From: Novosphingobium sp. CECT 9465
GTDB lineage: Bacteria; Pseudomonadota; Alphaproteobacteria; Sphingomonadales; Sphingomonadaceae
Assembly: GCF_920987055.1 (NCBI RefSeq)
Contig: NZ_CAKLBX010000004.1
Coordinates: 62,001-126,000, forward strand
Length of the DNA: 64,000 nucleotides
Direction of reading: 5' to 3'
Part shown: positions 46,066 through 56,007 of the stretch, piece by piece
How positions within the stretch are numbered: position 1 is the first letter of the stretch
Layout of the letters: each line of letters opens with the position of its first letter
Position numbers and translations under genes: made by a program
Notes under the pieces: generated by a model
Seen by the model: the letters and a program-made list of their open reading frames with translations, nothing else
What the model was told of the DNA's origin: nothing
The model's database searches: none

Positions 46066-46956
46066 TCAACTCCTCTGATTGTTCATCCTGTCGAGCGCCG
46101 CGCGCAGCCCACGGGCGAGCTTGGCTGCGTCGTCGTTGGCCCAGAAGTGCATGAAGAACAGCCGCGGCTCGTCGTTTAGCATATGATTATGCAGCGCCGT
46201 GACCTCGATCCCGTTCGTCCGCAGCACGCGCAGGACCGGATCGACCTCGTTTGCGACAAGTACGAAATCGCCGGTGATGGCGGCTCGGCCGTCCCCGGTT
46301 GGCTGAAAGTTGATCGCGGTCGCCGTGCCCATCGTCGGCGGAGTCTCCATATCGCCGTCCATCAGCCGCTCGGCGCGCGGAAAGCTGTATTGGAGGATGC
46401 CACCGGCCGTCTTGCCCTCACCGCCCATCAACCGGTTGAGCGCGGCCACATCGAGGTCGAGCCGCGATGCGGCTGCGCTGGCCGAAGGCGATTGCGGCGC
46501 GGCGAGCGGGGTCCGACTGGCTGATAGCGCTTGCCGGAGCGCGGCCGCGAGCTTCACCGGGTCGCCGTGGCCGGCAATGTGCATGTACATGGTCGCAGGC
46601 GAAGAGCGGAGCAGGTGATTGTGGAGCGCGGTGATCGTAAAACCGCTTGCGAGCAGGCGGCTCAAAACGGGGTTCACCTCGTCGTGAGTCAGCACGAGAT
46701 CGCCCATCACCATCGCCTCGTCGCCCATCGGCTGAAACGCCGCCCAAGAGCCGAGCGCGAGGGAGGGCTTGATCGTCACCCCATCCAGCGTGACGCTCAG
46801 GTCCGAACGCGGGAAGCTGTAGCGGTGAACGCCCCCCGGCTGTTCGGCCCCCGCTCGTCCTATCGCCCGGTCGACAGCCGACCAGTCCGGCGCTGCCCAT
46901 GCCGGGCTTGCCAGCAGGAGGCTGGCGAATCCCAAGGCGATGGTCTTTTTCAGCAT
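46066..46956 (-). CDS. DUF1259-domain exported protein
   Basis: 296 residues with a signal peptide ending SPAWAA. Two DUF1259-like repeats follow, each with a PRSDLSVTLDGVTIKPSLAL-type start, a FQPxGDxA motif and ALHNHLL or ALHNHML histidines that suggest metal binding. The function is unknown. In alphaproteobacteria DUF1259 genes are found near chromate genes; here it is divergent from chrB with a 168-bp shared control region. Confidence 0.75.
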   Translation of the reverse strand: MLKKTIALGFASLLLASPAWAAPDWSAVDRAIGRAGAEQPGGVHRYSFPRSDLSVTLDGVTIKPSLALGSWAAFQPMGDEAMVMGDLVLTHDEVNPVLSRLLASGFTITALHNHLLRSSPATMYMHIAGHGDPVKLAAALRQALSASRTPLAAPQSPSASAAASRLDLDVAALNRLMGGEGKTAGGILQYSFPRAERLMDGDMETPPTMGTATAINFQPTGDGRAAITGDFVLVANEVDPVLRVLRTNGIEVTALHNHMLNDEPRLFFMHFWANDDAAKLARGLRAALDRMNNQRS

Positions 46957-47124
46957 AATTGATCCTTCATCAGCGCACTCGACACGGAAAGCCTCACGTC
47001 ATGCGAGCGCGCCGCCGGCGAGCCGCGACATTGCGCTCCGGTTTCTTTCTTCGGGATAAGCAGTCCTATGCTCATGAGGCTTGTGATGCAACCCTTACAC
47101 TTGTAGGCTAGTGACGATACAACT

Positions 47125-48075
47125 ATGACAAACACACAAGCTTCCCCTTGGTTGCTCCTGATCCCGCAGCTTCCGGCTAAGCCTGCCTATTTGCGGGTGA
47201 AGGTCTGGCGGCGTTTGCAGGCGATCGGGGCCGCGCCGCTCAAGAACGCCGTCCATGCGCTCCCCAATCGCGAGGACACGCGCGCGCTGTTCGAAGAACT
47301 GCATCGCGAGATCACCGAAAATGGCGGCGAGGCGCTGATCCTCGAAGCGCGCCTTGTCGGCGGCATGGGCGATGCGGAGCTGCGCGGAGTGTTCGACGCT
47401 GCGCGTGACGCCGACTATGAGGAGTTGGCACGCGAGGCGCGCGCGCTGTGTGAGGGCGAGTATGTCGCGGCGGCGGATGTGGGCCGCCTGCGCAAACGCC
47501 TGAACGAGGTCGCCGCGATCGACTTTTTCGGTGCGCATGGTCGGCAGGCGGCACAGGCCGCCATCACCGAGGCGGACCGCCGCTCTCACCAACATCCCGA
47601 TGTGAGCGGCCCCGGTGCGCCCGAGCTGACCCCGGCGGAGCTAAAGCGCCGCGTTTGGGTGACGCGCCGCCATGTCCATGTCGATCGCATCGCGTCCGCC
47701 TGGCTCATTCGCCGCTTCATCGACCCCGAGGCGAGCTTCAAGTTCGTCGAGGGCAAAGGATATGTGCCGGAGCCTGACGAACTGAGGTTCGACATGGCGG
47801 ACGCTGAGTTCACCCACGAAGGCGACCGCTGCTCCTTCGAGACCTTGGTGTTCCTCACCGGTCTCGAGACCGACCCCGCGCTGCGGGCGCTCGGCGAAAT
47901 TGTTCACGACCTTGATATTGCCGATGCTCGGTTCGAGCGCCCGGAAACTCCGGGAGTGAGCGCGCTTATCGCCGGCATCTGTGCCGGCACCGACGACGAC
48001 GAGGAGCGGATCGCGCGCGGATCGACCGCGCTCGACGGATTCTATGCTCACTTCACCCGGCGAAAAGAGGACTAA
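47125..48075 (+). CDS. chrB: Chromate resistance protein ChrB
   Basis: 316 residues. The N-terminal domain (WLLLIPQLPAKPAYLRVKVW, ALPNREDTRALFEEL) and C-terminal domain (WVTRRHVHVDRIASAWLIRR, FDMADAEFTHEGDRCSFETL) match ChrB. In Ochrobactrum and relatives ChrB senses chromate and represses the chr operon. It lies 2 bp before chrA, so it is probably the first gene and the autoregulator. Confidence 0.88.
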   Translation: MTNTQASPWLLLIPQLPAKPAYLRVKVWRRLQAIGAAPLKNAVHALPNREDTRALFEELHREITENGGEALILEARLVGGMGDAELRGVFDAARDADYEELAREARALCEGEYVAAADVGRLRKRLNEVAAIDFFGAHGRQAAQAAITEADRRSHQHPDVSGPGAPELTPAELKRRVWVTRRHVHVDRIASAWLIRRFIDPEASFKFVEGKGYVPEPDELRFDMADAEFTHEGDRCSFETLVFLTGLETDPALRALGEIVHDLDIADARFERPETPGVSALIAGICAGTDDDEERIARGSTALDGFYAHFTRRKED

Positions 48076-48077
48076 AG

Positions 48078-49475
48078 ATGGAGGCCAGCGCACGCGCTGA
48101 AATCGCAGTCGAGACGCTGCACGAGCACGGCATCAGCTTTGGCGAGGCGGTGCGCGTCTGGATCAGGGTCGCGCTGCTCAGCTTCGGCGGACCGGCGGGC
48201 CAGATAGCGGTGATGCATCGCATCCTGGTCGAGGAGAAGCGCTGGATCGGCGAGGAGCGGTTCCTCCACGCGCTCAACTATTGCATGCTGCTGCCCGGCC
48301 CTGAAGCGCAACAGCTAGCTGTCTATATTGGCTGGTTGCTCCATAAGACCAAGGGCGGCCTGGTCGCGGGCGCGCTATTCGTGCTGCCCGGCTTCCTCGC
48401 GATTTTAGGGCTCAGCTATGTCTATGTGCTGCTCGGCGAAGTGCCGCTGGTCGAGGGATTGTTCTTCGGATTGAAGGCCGCCGTGCTGGCGGTGGTGCTA
48501 CAGGCGGTGGTCCGGGTGGGTTCGCGTGCCTTGAAGAACAACGTCATGCGCGGTTTTGCCGCGCTGGCGTTCGTCGCGATCTTCGTGCTCGACGTGCCCT
48601 TCCCGCTGATCGTGCTTGCCGCCGCGCTGATCGGCTTCTTCGGTGGCCGCGCTGGTTACGCCGCATTCAAGGGCGGCGGCGGACATGGTCCCGCCGGCGC
48701 TGAGATAATCCACGACCGCGACACCGCTCTTGGCGAGGGCCTTCCCGACCATGCCCGGCCGAACCTCTCTTGGTCGCTGCGCATCTCCGGCGTCCTGCTG
48801 CTGCTCTGGCTCGGGCCGGTCGCAGCGCTGCTGTTCGCGTTCGGCCCCGACGACGTGTTCAGCCGCATCGCCACCTTCTTCAGCCAGATGGCGGTGGTGA
48901 CCTTCGGCGGCGCCTATGCGGTGCTCGCCTATGTCGCGCAGGAGGCAGTCGAGACCTATGGCTGGCTCCAGCCCGGCGAGATGCTCGACGGGCTCGGCAT
49001 GGCCGAGACCACGCCCGGGCCGCTGATCATGGTGACGCAGTTCGTCGGCTTCCTCGCGGCCTTCCGCGAAGCGACCGGGCTGCCGCCGCTCGTCGCCGCG
49101 ACCTTCGGCGCAATCCTCACCACCTGGGTTACCTTCCTGCCATGCTTCCTGTGGATCTTCGCCGGCGCGCCATTCATCGAGCGGCTGCGCGGCAACCGCG
49201 CATTGTCGGCCGCGCTTTCGGCGATCACCGCCGCAGTGGTCGGCGTGATCCTCAATCTGGCGGTCTGGTTTGGTATCCACACTCTGTTCGAGCAAGTCCG
49301 CGAAGTGCCGTTCGCAGCCGGCACCATCGATCTCCCAGTCCTAACGTCCGTCAACTGGCCGGCGCTGGCGCTCGCGGTGGGTGCGATACTCGCCATGTTC
49401 CGGTTCAAGGCCGGCATGCTGCCGGTGCTCGGCGTCTGCTCGGTCCTCGGGGCCGCATATGTAATGATCATCTGA
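48078..49475 (+). CDS. chrA: Chromate efflux transporter ChrA
   Basis: 465 residues, a long-chain ChrA with two homologous CHR halves: LLSFGGPAGQIAVMHRILVE in the first and VVTFGGAYAVLAYVAQEAVE in the second, both with PGP segments (LPGPEAQQLAVYIG, TPGPLIMVTQFVGF). About 10 to 12 hydrophobic spans. It pumps chromate out using the proton gradient. It is coupled to chrB and followed by a superoxide dismutase gene after 11 bp. Confidence 0.9.
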   Translation: MEASARAEIAVETLHEHGISFGEAVRVWIRVALLSFGGPAGQIAVMHRILVEEKRWIGEERFLHALNYCMLLPGPEAQQLAVYIGWLLHKTKGGLVAGALFVLPGFLAILGLSYVYVLLGEVPLVEGLFFGLKAAVLAVVLQAVVRVGSRALKNNVMRGFAALAFVAIFVLDVPFPLIVLAAALIGFFGGRAGYAAFKGGGGHGPAGAEIIHDRDTALGEGLPDHARPNLSWSLRISGVLLLLWLGPVAALLFAFGPDDVFSRIATFFSQMAVVTFGGAYAVLAYVAQEAVETYGWLQPGEMLDGLGMAETTPGPLIMVTQFVGFLAAFREATGLPPLVAATFGAILTTWVTFLPCFLWIFAGAPFIERLRGNRALSAALSAITAAVVGVILNLAVWFGIHTLFEQVREVPFAAGTIDLPVLTSVNWPALALAVGAILAMFRFKAGMLPVLGVCSVLGAAYVMII

Positions 49476-49486
49476 AGGAGTGACGC

Positions 49487-50218
49487 GTGACGATCGACCA
49501 TCTTTCCCGACGCAGTGCAATCGCAACTCTTGGCATCGGAGCCGCCGCCATGACTATCAACGAAGCCTCTGCGCAGACGCCGGCCGCAGCGCCGGCGGCT
49601 GTCCCCGCCTTTGCCGGAAATCATCAGGTCAAGCCGCTCAGGTTCAATCCCGCCAGGCTTCACGGCCTCTCCGAAAGGCTGATCACATCGCACCACGAGA
49701 ACAATTATGCGGGCTCGGTCAAGGCCCTGAATATGATCGAGACACGACTTGCCGCCGCGCTCGCTGACACGGACCTGCCGCCGGTGGTCTATGGCGGATT
49801 GAAGCGCGAGGAGCTGCACCGCACCGGCTCGGTCGTGCTCCATGAGGTCTATTTCGACGGGCTCGGCGGCAACGGCCAGGCAGCCGGTTCCATCCGCGAC
49901 GCGCTGGGCGCGGCGTTCGGCTCGTTCGACCGCTGGGAAGCCGACTTCCGCCGTACCGGGATGAGCCTTGCCGGCGGATCGGGCTGGTGCGTGCTCGTCT
50001 ACAATCTCCACACGCGCTCGCTGCACAACCATTGGGCGTGGGATCATATGCACGGTGCGATTGCCGGCGTGCCGCTGCTCGCGCTCGATATGTACGAGCA
50101 CAGTTTCCACATGGATTACGGCACCGCCGCCGCCAAATATGTCGACGCCTTCTTCCGCAACATCGACTGGGAAGTGGTCGACCGGCGCTATGCCGCGGCT
50201 TTGCGCGGCGGCGGCTGA
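49487..50218 (+). CDS. Fe/Mn superoxide dismutase, exported
   Basis: 243 residues from a GTG start (GAAGGAG upstream). A Tat-like signal ([16 protein letters not shown]) suggests export. The catalytic domain has the metal ligands in [29 protein letters not shown] and [13 protein letters not shown], and ends [15 protein letters not shown]. It removes superoxide, which is formed when chromate is reduced; the third position in the chr operon supports that role. Confidence 0.85.
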   Translation: MTIDHLSRRSAIATLGIGAAAMTINEASAQTPAAAPAAVPAFAGNHQVKPLRFNPARLHGLSERLITSHHENNYAGSVKALNMIETRLAAALADTDLPPVVYGGLKREELHRTGSVVLHEVYFDGLGGNGQAAGSIRDALGAAFGSFDRWEADFRRTGMSLAGGSGWCVLVYNLHTRSLHNHWAWDHMHGAIAGVPLLALDMYEHSFHMDYGTAAAKYVDAFFRNIDWEVVDRRYAAALRGGG

Positions 50219-50343
50219 ACCCGACCGCTGAGGATCAGCGTGCAATAGGCACCCCCTTCGTGGGGTGATCGGCGTGCAAAAAGGACCCCTTCATCCCGGG
50301 GATTTAGTCGGCCGACTGGTTTTGATCAGTTGGCGAGAACGGG

Positions 50344-51858
50344 ATGTTGATCGTGGAGACAGTGGTTCGGATTCGGCGTGAGCATGCAGCGGGTAAGGCG
50401 ATCAAGGCGATCGCTCGTGACCTTCGTTTGTCGCGGAAGGTCGTCCGCAAAGCGATCCGGTCGCCGGAGGCGGCGTTCAACTATCAGCGCAAAGTCCAGC
50501 CGCTGCCGCGGATCGGTCCTTATCAGGATCGTCTCGATGCGCTGCTTGAGGAGAACGAAGGTCGCGGCCGCCGCGATCGGCTACGGATGACGCGTATCCA
50601 TGACCTGCTGGTGCGCGAGGGGTTCGATGGATCCTATGATGCGGTGCGCCGCTATGCGGCGCGCTGGCGTGCTGCGCGGCGGAAGGATGCTGGCGAAGGC
50701 GCACCGGCGTTCATCCCGATGACCTTCCAGCCGGGTGAGGCCTACCAGTTCGACTGGAGCCACGAGGATGTGGAGATCGCCGGCAAGCCGATGCGGGTGA
50801 AGGTGGCGCATATGCGTCTCTGCGACTCGCGCGCACCCTATGTCCGGGCCTATCCGCGCGAGGGCCAGGAGATGCTGTTCGATGCCCATGCCCGGGCGTT
50901 CGCGTTCTTCGGCGGTGTGCCGCGACGCGGTATCTACGATAATATGAAGACGGCGGTGACGGCCGTGTTCACCGGCAAGGAGCGTGTGTTCAACCGCCGC
51001 TTCCTGATCATGACCGATCATTACATGGTCGAGCCGACCGCCTGCTCGCCGGCGGCGGGATGGGAGAAGGGCCAGGTCGAGCAGCAGGTCCAGACAATCC
51101 GAGGCCGCTTCTTCCAGCCGCGGCTCCGGTTCGCCAGCCTGGCCGAGCTCAACGGGTGGCTGGAGGCCGAGTGCCGGCGCTGGGCCGAGCATCATGCCCA
51201 TCCCGAACGCGGGGATATTACCGTCGCCGAGGCGCTGGATATGGAGCGACCGGCCCTGCAGCCGATCCTGGCACCGTTCGACGGCTTCCATGAGAGCGAG
51301 CATGCCGTCACCGGCACCTGCCTCATCAGCTTCGATCGCAACCGCTACTCGGTCATGTCGACGGCCGCACGCCGGACCGTTCAGGTGCGCTCCTATGCCG
51401 ATCGCATCGTCATACGCTGCGGCGATGCGATCGTCGGGGAGCATGAGCGCCACTTCGGTCGGAACCGCACGATATACGATCCCTGGCATTATCTGCCGGT
51501 CCTCGCGCACAAGCCCGGCGCGCTGCGTAACGGCGCACCGTTCCAGGACTGGGATCTGCCGCCCGCCCTGCACCGATTACGGCGAAGGCTCGGCACCGGG
51601 GACGAGGCCGATCGCAGGTTCGTGCGGGTCCTCTCGGCGGTGCTCACCGATGGCCTGGAGCCGGTAGAGGCTGCCGTGCGCGAAGCGTTGGCGAACGGAA
51701 CGGCCAGCGACGAGCTGATCCTCAACATCCTCTCCCGGCGCCGCGAGCCGGCGACACCCCACAGCATCGTCACTTCGGAAGACCGGATGCTGCAGCATCC
51801 TCCGCTCGCCGACTGTGCCCGCTATGATCTGCTGCGAGGCTATGATGCAGCGGCATGA
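50344..51858 (+). CDS. istA: IS21 transposase IstA
   Basis: 504 residues. A helix-turn-helix ([20 protein letters not shown]) is followed by the DDE domain ([20 protein letters not shown], then [16 protein letters not shown], and [19 protein letters not shown] with the Glu) and the C-terminal [20 protein letters not shown] segment. It cuts and joins IS ends. It overlaps istB by 14 bp. Confidence 0.9.
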   Translation: MLIVETVVRIRREHAAGKAIKAIARDLRLSRKVVRKAIRSPEAAFNYQRKVQPLPRIGPYQDRLDALLEENEGRGRRDRLRMTRIHDLLVREGFDGSYDAVRRYAARWRAARRKDAGEGAPAFIPMTFQPGEAYQFDWSHEDVEIAGKPMRVKVAHMRLCDSRAPYVRAYPREGQEMLFDAHARAFAFFGGVPRRGIYDNMKTAVTAVFTGKERVFNRRFLIMTDHYMVEPTACSPAAGWEKGQVEQQVQTIRGRFFQPRLRFASLAELNGWLEAECRRWAEHHAHPERGDITVAEALDMERPALQPILAPFDGFHESEHAVTGTCLISFDRNRYSVMSTAARRTVQVRSYADRIVIRCGDAIVGEHERHFGRNRTIYDPWHYLPVLAHKPGALRNGAPFQDWDLPPALHRLRRRLGTGDEADRRFVRVLSAVLTDGLEPVEAAVREALANGTASDELILNILSRRREPATPHSIVTSEDRMLQHPPLADCARYDLLRGYDAAA

Positions 51859-52573
51859 TATGATCGACACGATGCGCGGCCTCGGACTCAAGGGCATGGC
51901 GGCGGCGTTCGACGAGGCGGTCACCACCGGCCTCCAGCGCAAGCGCACCACCATGGAGATACTGACCGACCTGCTCCGTGCTGAGGCGACCCACCGGGAT
52001 GCAGCCTCCATCCGCTATCGGATGACGGCTGCGAGGCTGCCCGTGGTGAAGGACCTGGAGCGGTTCAGCTTCGAGGGCACACCGATCAATGAGGAGATGA
52101 TCCGCTCCCTTCACGATGGCTCCTTCCTCCCGCCTCGCCGCAATATCGTGCTGGTCGGCGGCACGGGGACAGGCAAGACCCACCTCGCCATCGCGATCAC
52201 CGCCAATGTCGTGCGAAGGGGCGCTCGCGCCCGCTACTTCAACACCGTCGATCTGGTGACACGCCTCGAAGAGGAGACCCGGATCGGCAAAGGCGGGACC
52301 CTGGCGGCGCAGCTGTCGCGGCTCGACCTGATCGTTCTCGACGAGCTCGGTTATCTGCCGTTCGCCCGCTCGGGAGGGCAGTTGCTGTTCCACCTCATCA
52401 GCAAGCTTTATGAGCGGACCAGCGTCATCATCACCACGAACCTCGCCTTCGGCGAATGGCCGACCGTGTTCGGCGATCCCAAGATGACCACGGCGCTGCT
52501 CGACCGCGTCACCCACCACTGCGATATCGTCGAGACGGGCAACGACAGCTGGCGCTTCAAAAACCGCAGCTGA
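51845..52573 (+). CDS. istB: IS21 helper ATPase IstB
   Basis: 242 residues from the ATG at 51845 inside the istA end. AAA+ motifs: Walker [17 protein letters not shown], Walker [17 protein letters not shown], sensor [12 protein letters not shown]. It loads IstA onto target DNA. An ATG one codon earlier is also possible. Confidence 0.9.
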   Translation: MQRHDMIDTMRGLGLKGMAAAFDEAVTTGLQRKRTTMEILTDLLRAEATHRDAASIRYRMTAARLPVVKDLERFSFEGTPINEEMIRSLHDGSFLPPRRNIVLVGGTGTGKTHLAIAITANVVRRGARARYFNTVDLVTRLEEETRIGKGGTLAAQLSRLDLIVLDELGYLPFARSGGQLLFHLISKLYERTSVIITTNLAFGEWPTVFGDPKMTTALLDRVTHHCDIVETGNDSWRFKNRS

Positions 52574-52754
52574 CAGCCACCTTCGGCGCCTTCAAAAATC
52601 TATCTTGCGCTGCGCGCGCCTCCGGTCGGGCTACGCCCGCCCTCCGCCGCACGCAGCGCAAGGCCATCTTCAACAAACCAGCATCATATTATCTGAAAAG
52701 GGGGTCCCTCTTCGACGCCGATCGGGGGTCCCTTTTGAACGCCGTTTGACATCA

Positions 52755-53809
52755 GTAGCGGAACGCCGCGCGCGACCGCTCTCGCAGCGCTCGGCACGGC
52801 TCTGGCCACTGGCGCTGCACGGCATCCGCTTGCAGCGCAGCCGGGCTGGTGGCGTCGGCCGATCCGGCTTGAATATCCCGCCGTCCGCCGTCCTGCCCCG
52901 GCCGTGCAGCACCGGGCGGACAGTTGCAGGGAGCGTGCGCCCATGGGTCGGCCCCTCCTGATCATGGGCGCGACAGGAACCCTGGGGCAAGCGTTCGCGC
53001 GGGCCTGTACGCTCCGCAACATACCGCATGTGCTGACGGCGCGGCACGCGCTCGACATCACCAGCGAGGCCAGCATCGGGGCTGCGCTGGACCGGCACGA
53101 TCCCTGGGCAGTGGTGAACGCCGCCGGCTGGGTACGGGTCGACGAGGCGGAAAGCCATGCCGCCCGTTGTTTTGCGGCGAACAGCGACGGCCCGGTCCGC
53201 CTTGCGCGGATGGCGGAGGAGCGGGGGCTTGCCACCCTCAATGTCTCAAGCGACCTCGTCTTCGGGGGCAAGGCGGAAGGGGCCTATGTCGAAACCGACG
53301 CGCCCGACCCGCGCAACGTCTATGGCGAGAGCAAGGCGCGCATGGAGGAGGGACTTCTCGCCCTGGCGGGGACGCATCTCATCGTTCGCACCGCAGCCTT
53401 CTTCTCTCCCCATGACGAGTTCAACTTTGCCGTCGCGGTCGCTCGCGCCCTGACGGCGGGGCAGCCGTTCGAGGCCGCGGCGGACCAGCGGATCACGCCG
53501 ACCTATGTGCCGCATCTCGTCAGGGTCGCGCTCGACCTCCTGATCGACGGTGAGCAGGGCCTCTGGCACCTCACCAATGAGACGGAGCTATCATGGGCAG
53601 AGTTCGCGGAAGCCGTCGCGGACAGCCTGAACCTGCCCCGGCATCTGATCCGCGCCGTGCCGGGCGCCCGCCTGAACCAAATGGCGCCACGCCCCTCCCG
53701 CGTACCGCTCGCGACGGGGCGCGGGGCGCACCTGCCGTCTCTTGCGGATGCCCTCGGCGAGTTTGCGCGGCATGAGAAGAGGCAGCAAGCGGTGCGCGAG
53801 CTTGCATGA
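52755..53809 (+). pseudogene. C-terminal dTDP-4-dehydrorhamnose reductase-like part of a fusion gene, cut by IS21
   Basis: From the ATG at 52943 the protein is a complete RmlD-like NAD(P)-binding reductase: PLLIMGATGTLGQAFARACT, VVNAAGWVRVDEAE, LNVSSDLVFGG and YGESKARMEEG (the Tyr-x-x-x-Lys pair). The same frame is open back to the IS21 tip and reads ALATGAARHPLAAQPGWWRR, which resembles the linker of glycoside hydrolase family 1-RmlD fusions known in sphingomonads. So the hydrolase half was lost to the IS. The reductase domain could still be made from 52943. Confidence 0.6.
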
Positions 53810-53862
53810 CATGCAAACGGCCATGGATCCGAAGACCCATGGCCGCCGAACATTCAGCCGTC

Positions 53863-55188
53863 TTACATCCAGCCGTCGAGATCGTCGGGGATGTTGCTCA
53901 GCGTACCCTTGCCGGTGATGGCGTTCAGATCGAACGGCTGCGCCTCCAGGAAAAATTCCAGCTGGTCACGCGATGTCACAAGCGAATTGATCACGCGGAC
54001 TTTCAGGCCTTTGAAGTTCGGGCCGTCGATGCGCAGCGCCTTCAGCGTGACTTTCGATCCATGCGGTATCTTCACGAAGCGCGGATAGTTCAGCAGGCGA
54101 AAGTCCGGCTGAACGATCTCAAGCTCGACGTCGATCGGGCCAGCATTCGCGATCTCCATCTCGCCTGAGTTTCCGATCAGAAACTCTGACGGCGAATATT
54201 TGGTGAACGACATCTTCAGGACCGCGTTCATCACCGTTTGAACATTCTCGCGCGTGCCGAAGAAAGTGTCGCGGAAGAGGCCGACCGTACGACGCTTTTC
54301 CAGCGCATCCTTGAAGGCCGCTTCATCCTCTCCCTGCGTCAGGAACAGGGTGGCGACGCGGTGATCCATCCCCGCCGCCTCCTGCTCCAACGCGGTCCCG
54401 AGATGAGCGTCCGTAGTCGCCGCGATATAGAGGTTATATTTCAGGGCCACGTCCATCGCGCTGGGGTGGATGAAATCGCTTTGCGCAACCTCAATCCCCG
54501 ACAGCAGACCCTCTGAAAACATCCGTTCGAGGAACGGCGTCACCACTGCCTCACCAGGGGAGGAGGAGGGGATGGTCGGATGATTCCACTGGCAGATGGC
54601 GCCCTGCCGCTTCGCTTCGCGGAACCGTGCTTCCAGATCTTTCTCGTCCGCGCTGGTCCGGTTCCAGTCGACCCGGAGCTGCCCGCCCGTCTGCTTGAAG
54701 GTGCTGTAATGGACTTTCCCCGGGTTCAGCGCATTTGCATCCTTGAGGAAGTGACAATTGAAATGCCCGATCGCGCGCGTGATCTCCGACCCGAGCGAGA
54801 GTTTCATGCCGCCGAGGCCAAGCATGCCCGAAGAGATGAACGCGCGGCCGATTTCATAGCTGCGGTTCTTGTTGGTGCCGGTGTCGCGGATCTTTGGCGT
54901 GATGATGTCATGTTCCGTGAAGGACACGAACTTAAGCCCGTCATGCGCCGCTTCTGCGAGGCGAAGCGTCGGCCAGGCCGAGCCGTCCGAGAATACGGTG
55001 TGCAGGTGCAGGTCGCCGGCGAAAATATGATGTCCGTCCTTCGTATCGGGGAAGATCAGACGCGCGGGCGACGGCGGCCGCTGATCGGATTGCGTCACGA
55101 ACTCGGCGGAAGCTTCTCCGGCGGTGAACAGCCCTGCGAGCATAGCGAGAGCGGAAACCATTGCGCGGAAGTTTCTATGCTTAACCAT
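53863..55188 (-). CDS. Exported PHP-domain metal-dependent protein
   Basis: 441 residues from MVKHRN, with AGGAGA just upstream. A signal peptide ends near GEASAEF. The PHP metallo-hydrolase motifs are DLHLHTVFSDGSAW, SFTEHDIITP, CQWNHPTIP and ATTDAHLG; the C-terminal part is beta-rich. Periplasmic phosphoesterase activity is plausible but the substrate is unknown. Sphingomonads often have several DUF3604-like proteins of this kind. It converges with the reductase gene. Confidence 0.75.
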   Translation of the reverse strand: MVKHRNFRAMVSALAMLAGLFTAGEASAEFVTQSDQRPPSPARLIFPDTKDGHHIFAGDLHLHTVFSDGSAWPTLRLAEAAHDGLKFVSFTEHDIITPKIRDTGTNKNRSYEIGRAFISSGMLGLGGMKLSLGSEITRAIGHFNCHFLKDANALNPGKVHYSTFKQTGGQLRVDWNRTSADEKDLEARFREAKRQGAICQWNHPTIPSSSPGEAVVTPFLERMFSEGLLSGIEVAQSDFIHPSAMDVALKYNLYIAATTDAHLGTALEQEAAGMDHRVATLFLTQGEDEAAFKDALEKRRTVGLFRDTFFGTRENVQTVMNAVLKMSFTKYSPSEFLIGNSGEMEIANAGPIDVELEIVQPDFRLLNYPRFVKIPHGSKVTLKALRIDGPNFKGLKVRVINSLVTSRDQLEFFLEAQPFDLNAITGKGTLSNIPDDLDGWM

Positions 55189-55548
55189 AAGATCTCCTGA
55201 TGAAGGTGGTGTTTGATGAATGGGCTTTGATATCGGTCGTGAAATCAGATTCACCGCACCCACATTGCGCTGGGTTCAGGACACTCGTGGCAGGAGGGTA
55301 CACCCCTGACAGGGTGATCAGCGATAGGAGCATTGGCCCGCTTGTCCGCCTCGGCCTTATCGCGCTCGCAGTCGATTTACCGGTTCGCATGATCGTAACC
55401 GCACAGGGGAAGGAAACATGGGCTCTCTTCTGCCAGCGCGGTGGGATGTACCCTGAGGATCTCACTGACATTTGATCCATTTGATCGACATCCATCCGGC
55501 GGAATGGTGAAGGGCAGCATCCGCCCCGTTGCAGACGTTCCCAATGGT
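55189..55548. other. No supported gene upstream of the PHP gene
   Basis: About 360 bases. Short frames exist on both strands but none looks like a conserved protein. The promoter of the PHP gene is expected close to 55200-55250. Confidence 0.35.
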
Positions 55549-55669
55549 CGTCATCCCGGCGCATGCCGGGACCGTGGGCTGTCTTTAGAAGCAGCCTCAC
55601 GTCCGGGCGCCCTGGCGATAGCTATCGCCTCAAGACTTGCCCACGGTCCCGGCATGCGCCGGGATGACG
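55549..55669. repeat. Large REP-like palindrome A (31-bp arms)
   Basis: 55549-55579 (begins CGTCATCCCGGCGCATGCC) is the exact reverse complement of 55639-55669. The 59 bases between are not coding. CGTCATCCCGG-type palindromes are common intergenic repeats in alphaproteobacteria. Confidence 0.65.
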
Positions 55670-55696
55670 GATGACCGCGCCCCACCCCAAATCAGC

Positions 55697-55830
55697 CGTC
55701 ACCCTGAACTTGTTTCAGGGTCCATCAATCCGAAAGCCCAGTTTATGATCGGCCAACCGAGATGGCGGCACGAGCCACCACGCTCCGGCACCAATCGCCC
55801 GATGGATCCTGAAACAAGTTCAGGATGACG
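55697..55830. repeat. REP-like palindrome B (30-bp arms)
   Basis: 55697-55726 (CGTCACCCTGAACTTGTTTC...) and 55801-55830 are inverted repeats with about three mismatches. The CTGAACTTGTTTCAGG core is a self-complementary motif repeated in many sphingomonad genomes. Confidence 0.6.
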
Positions 55831-55877
55831 CAAGGCGGGGGCGCGATGTCCGCTCCCCACCCCTTCTTGCCGTTTCG

Positions 55878-55915
55878 CTTAGGGTGTCATTTCGCCCTCA
55901 GCCGGAACCGACCCC
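55878..55915 (+). repeat. Tn3-type 38-bp terminal repeat, copy 3
   Basis: Identical to copy 2 (37212-37249) and in the same orientation. The outer GGGG end points right, directly against the IS66 remnant. Confidence 0.7.
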
Positions 55916-56007
55916 TGAATGAAGAGGTAATGATCAACGATCTGCACAGCCTGTTGGCATGGAACTGGCGCCCTGCGACTGATCGGCTAGAAGCGCTGGC
56001 AGCATGA
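55915..56007 (+). pseudogene. IS66-type transposase C-terminal remnant
   Basis: About 31 codons, MINDLHSLLAWNWRPATDRL then EALAA, resemble the extreme C-terminus of IS66 TnpC proteins (pattern xLLPWNW). The stop overlaps the next gene (ATGA). Everything upstream is replaced by the Tn3-type repeat. Confidence 0.45.

Larger units (their letters stand above)
50229..52754 (+). mobile_element. IS21-family insertion sequence (complete)
   Basis: Encodes istA and istB in overlapping frames. The left end has two internal repeats (ATCAGCGTGCAATAGGCACC and ATCGGCGTGCAAAAAGGACC); the right end on the other strand has TCAAACGGCGTTCAAAAGGG and ATCGGCGTCGAAGAGGGACC. The element starts just after the sod gene and cuts the gene at 52755. 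Confidence 0.8.

Noticed and set aside
46957..47124. A defined ChrB operator
   Set aside because: The region must hold divergent promoters, but I see no clear palindrome that I could support.
48956..50245. 429-codon minus-strand frame over chrA and sod
   Set aside because: Antisense of conserved genes, no domain.
55200..55475. 91-codon frame after the PHP gene
   Set aside because: No recognisable fold and no ribosome site; the opposite strand is also open here.
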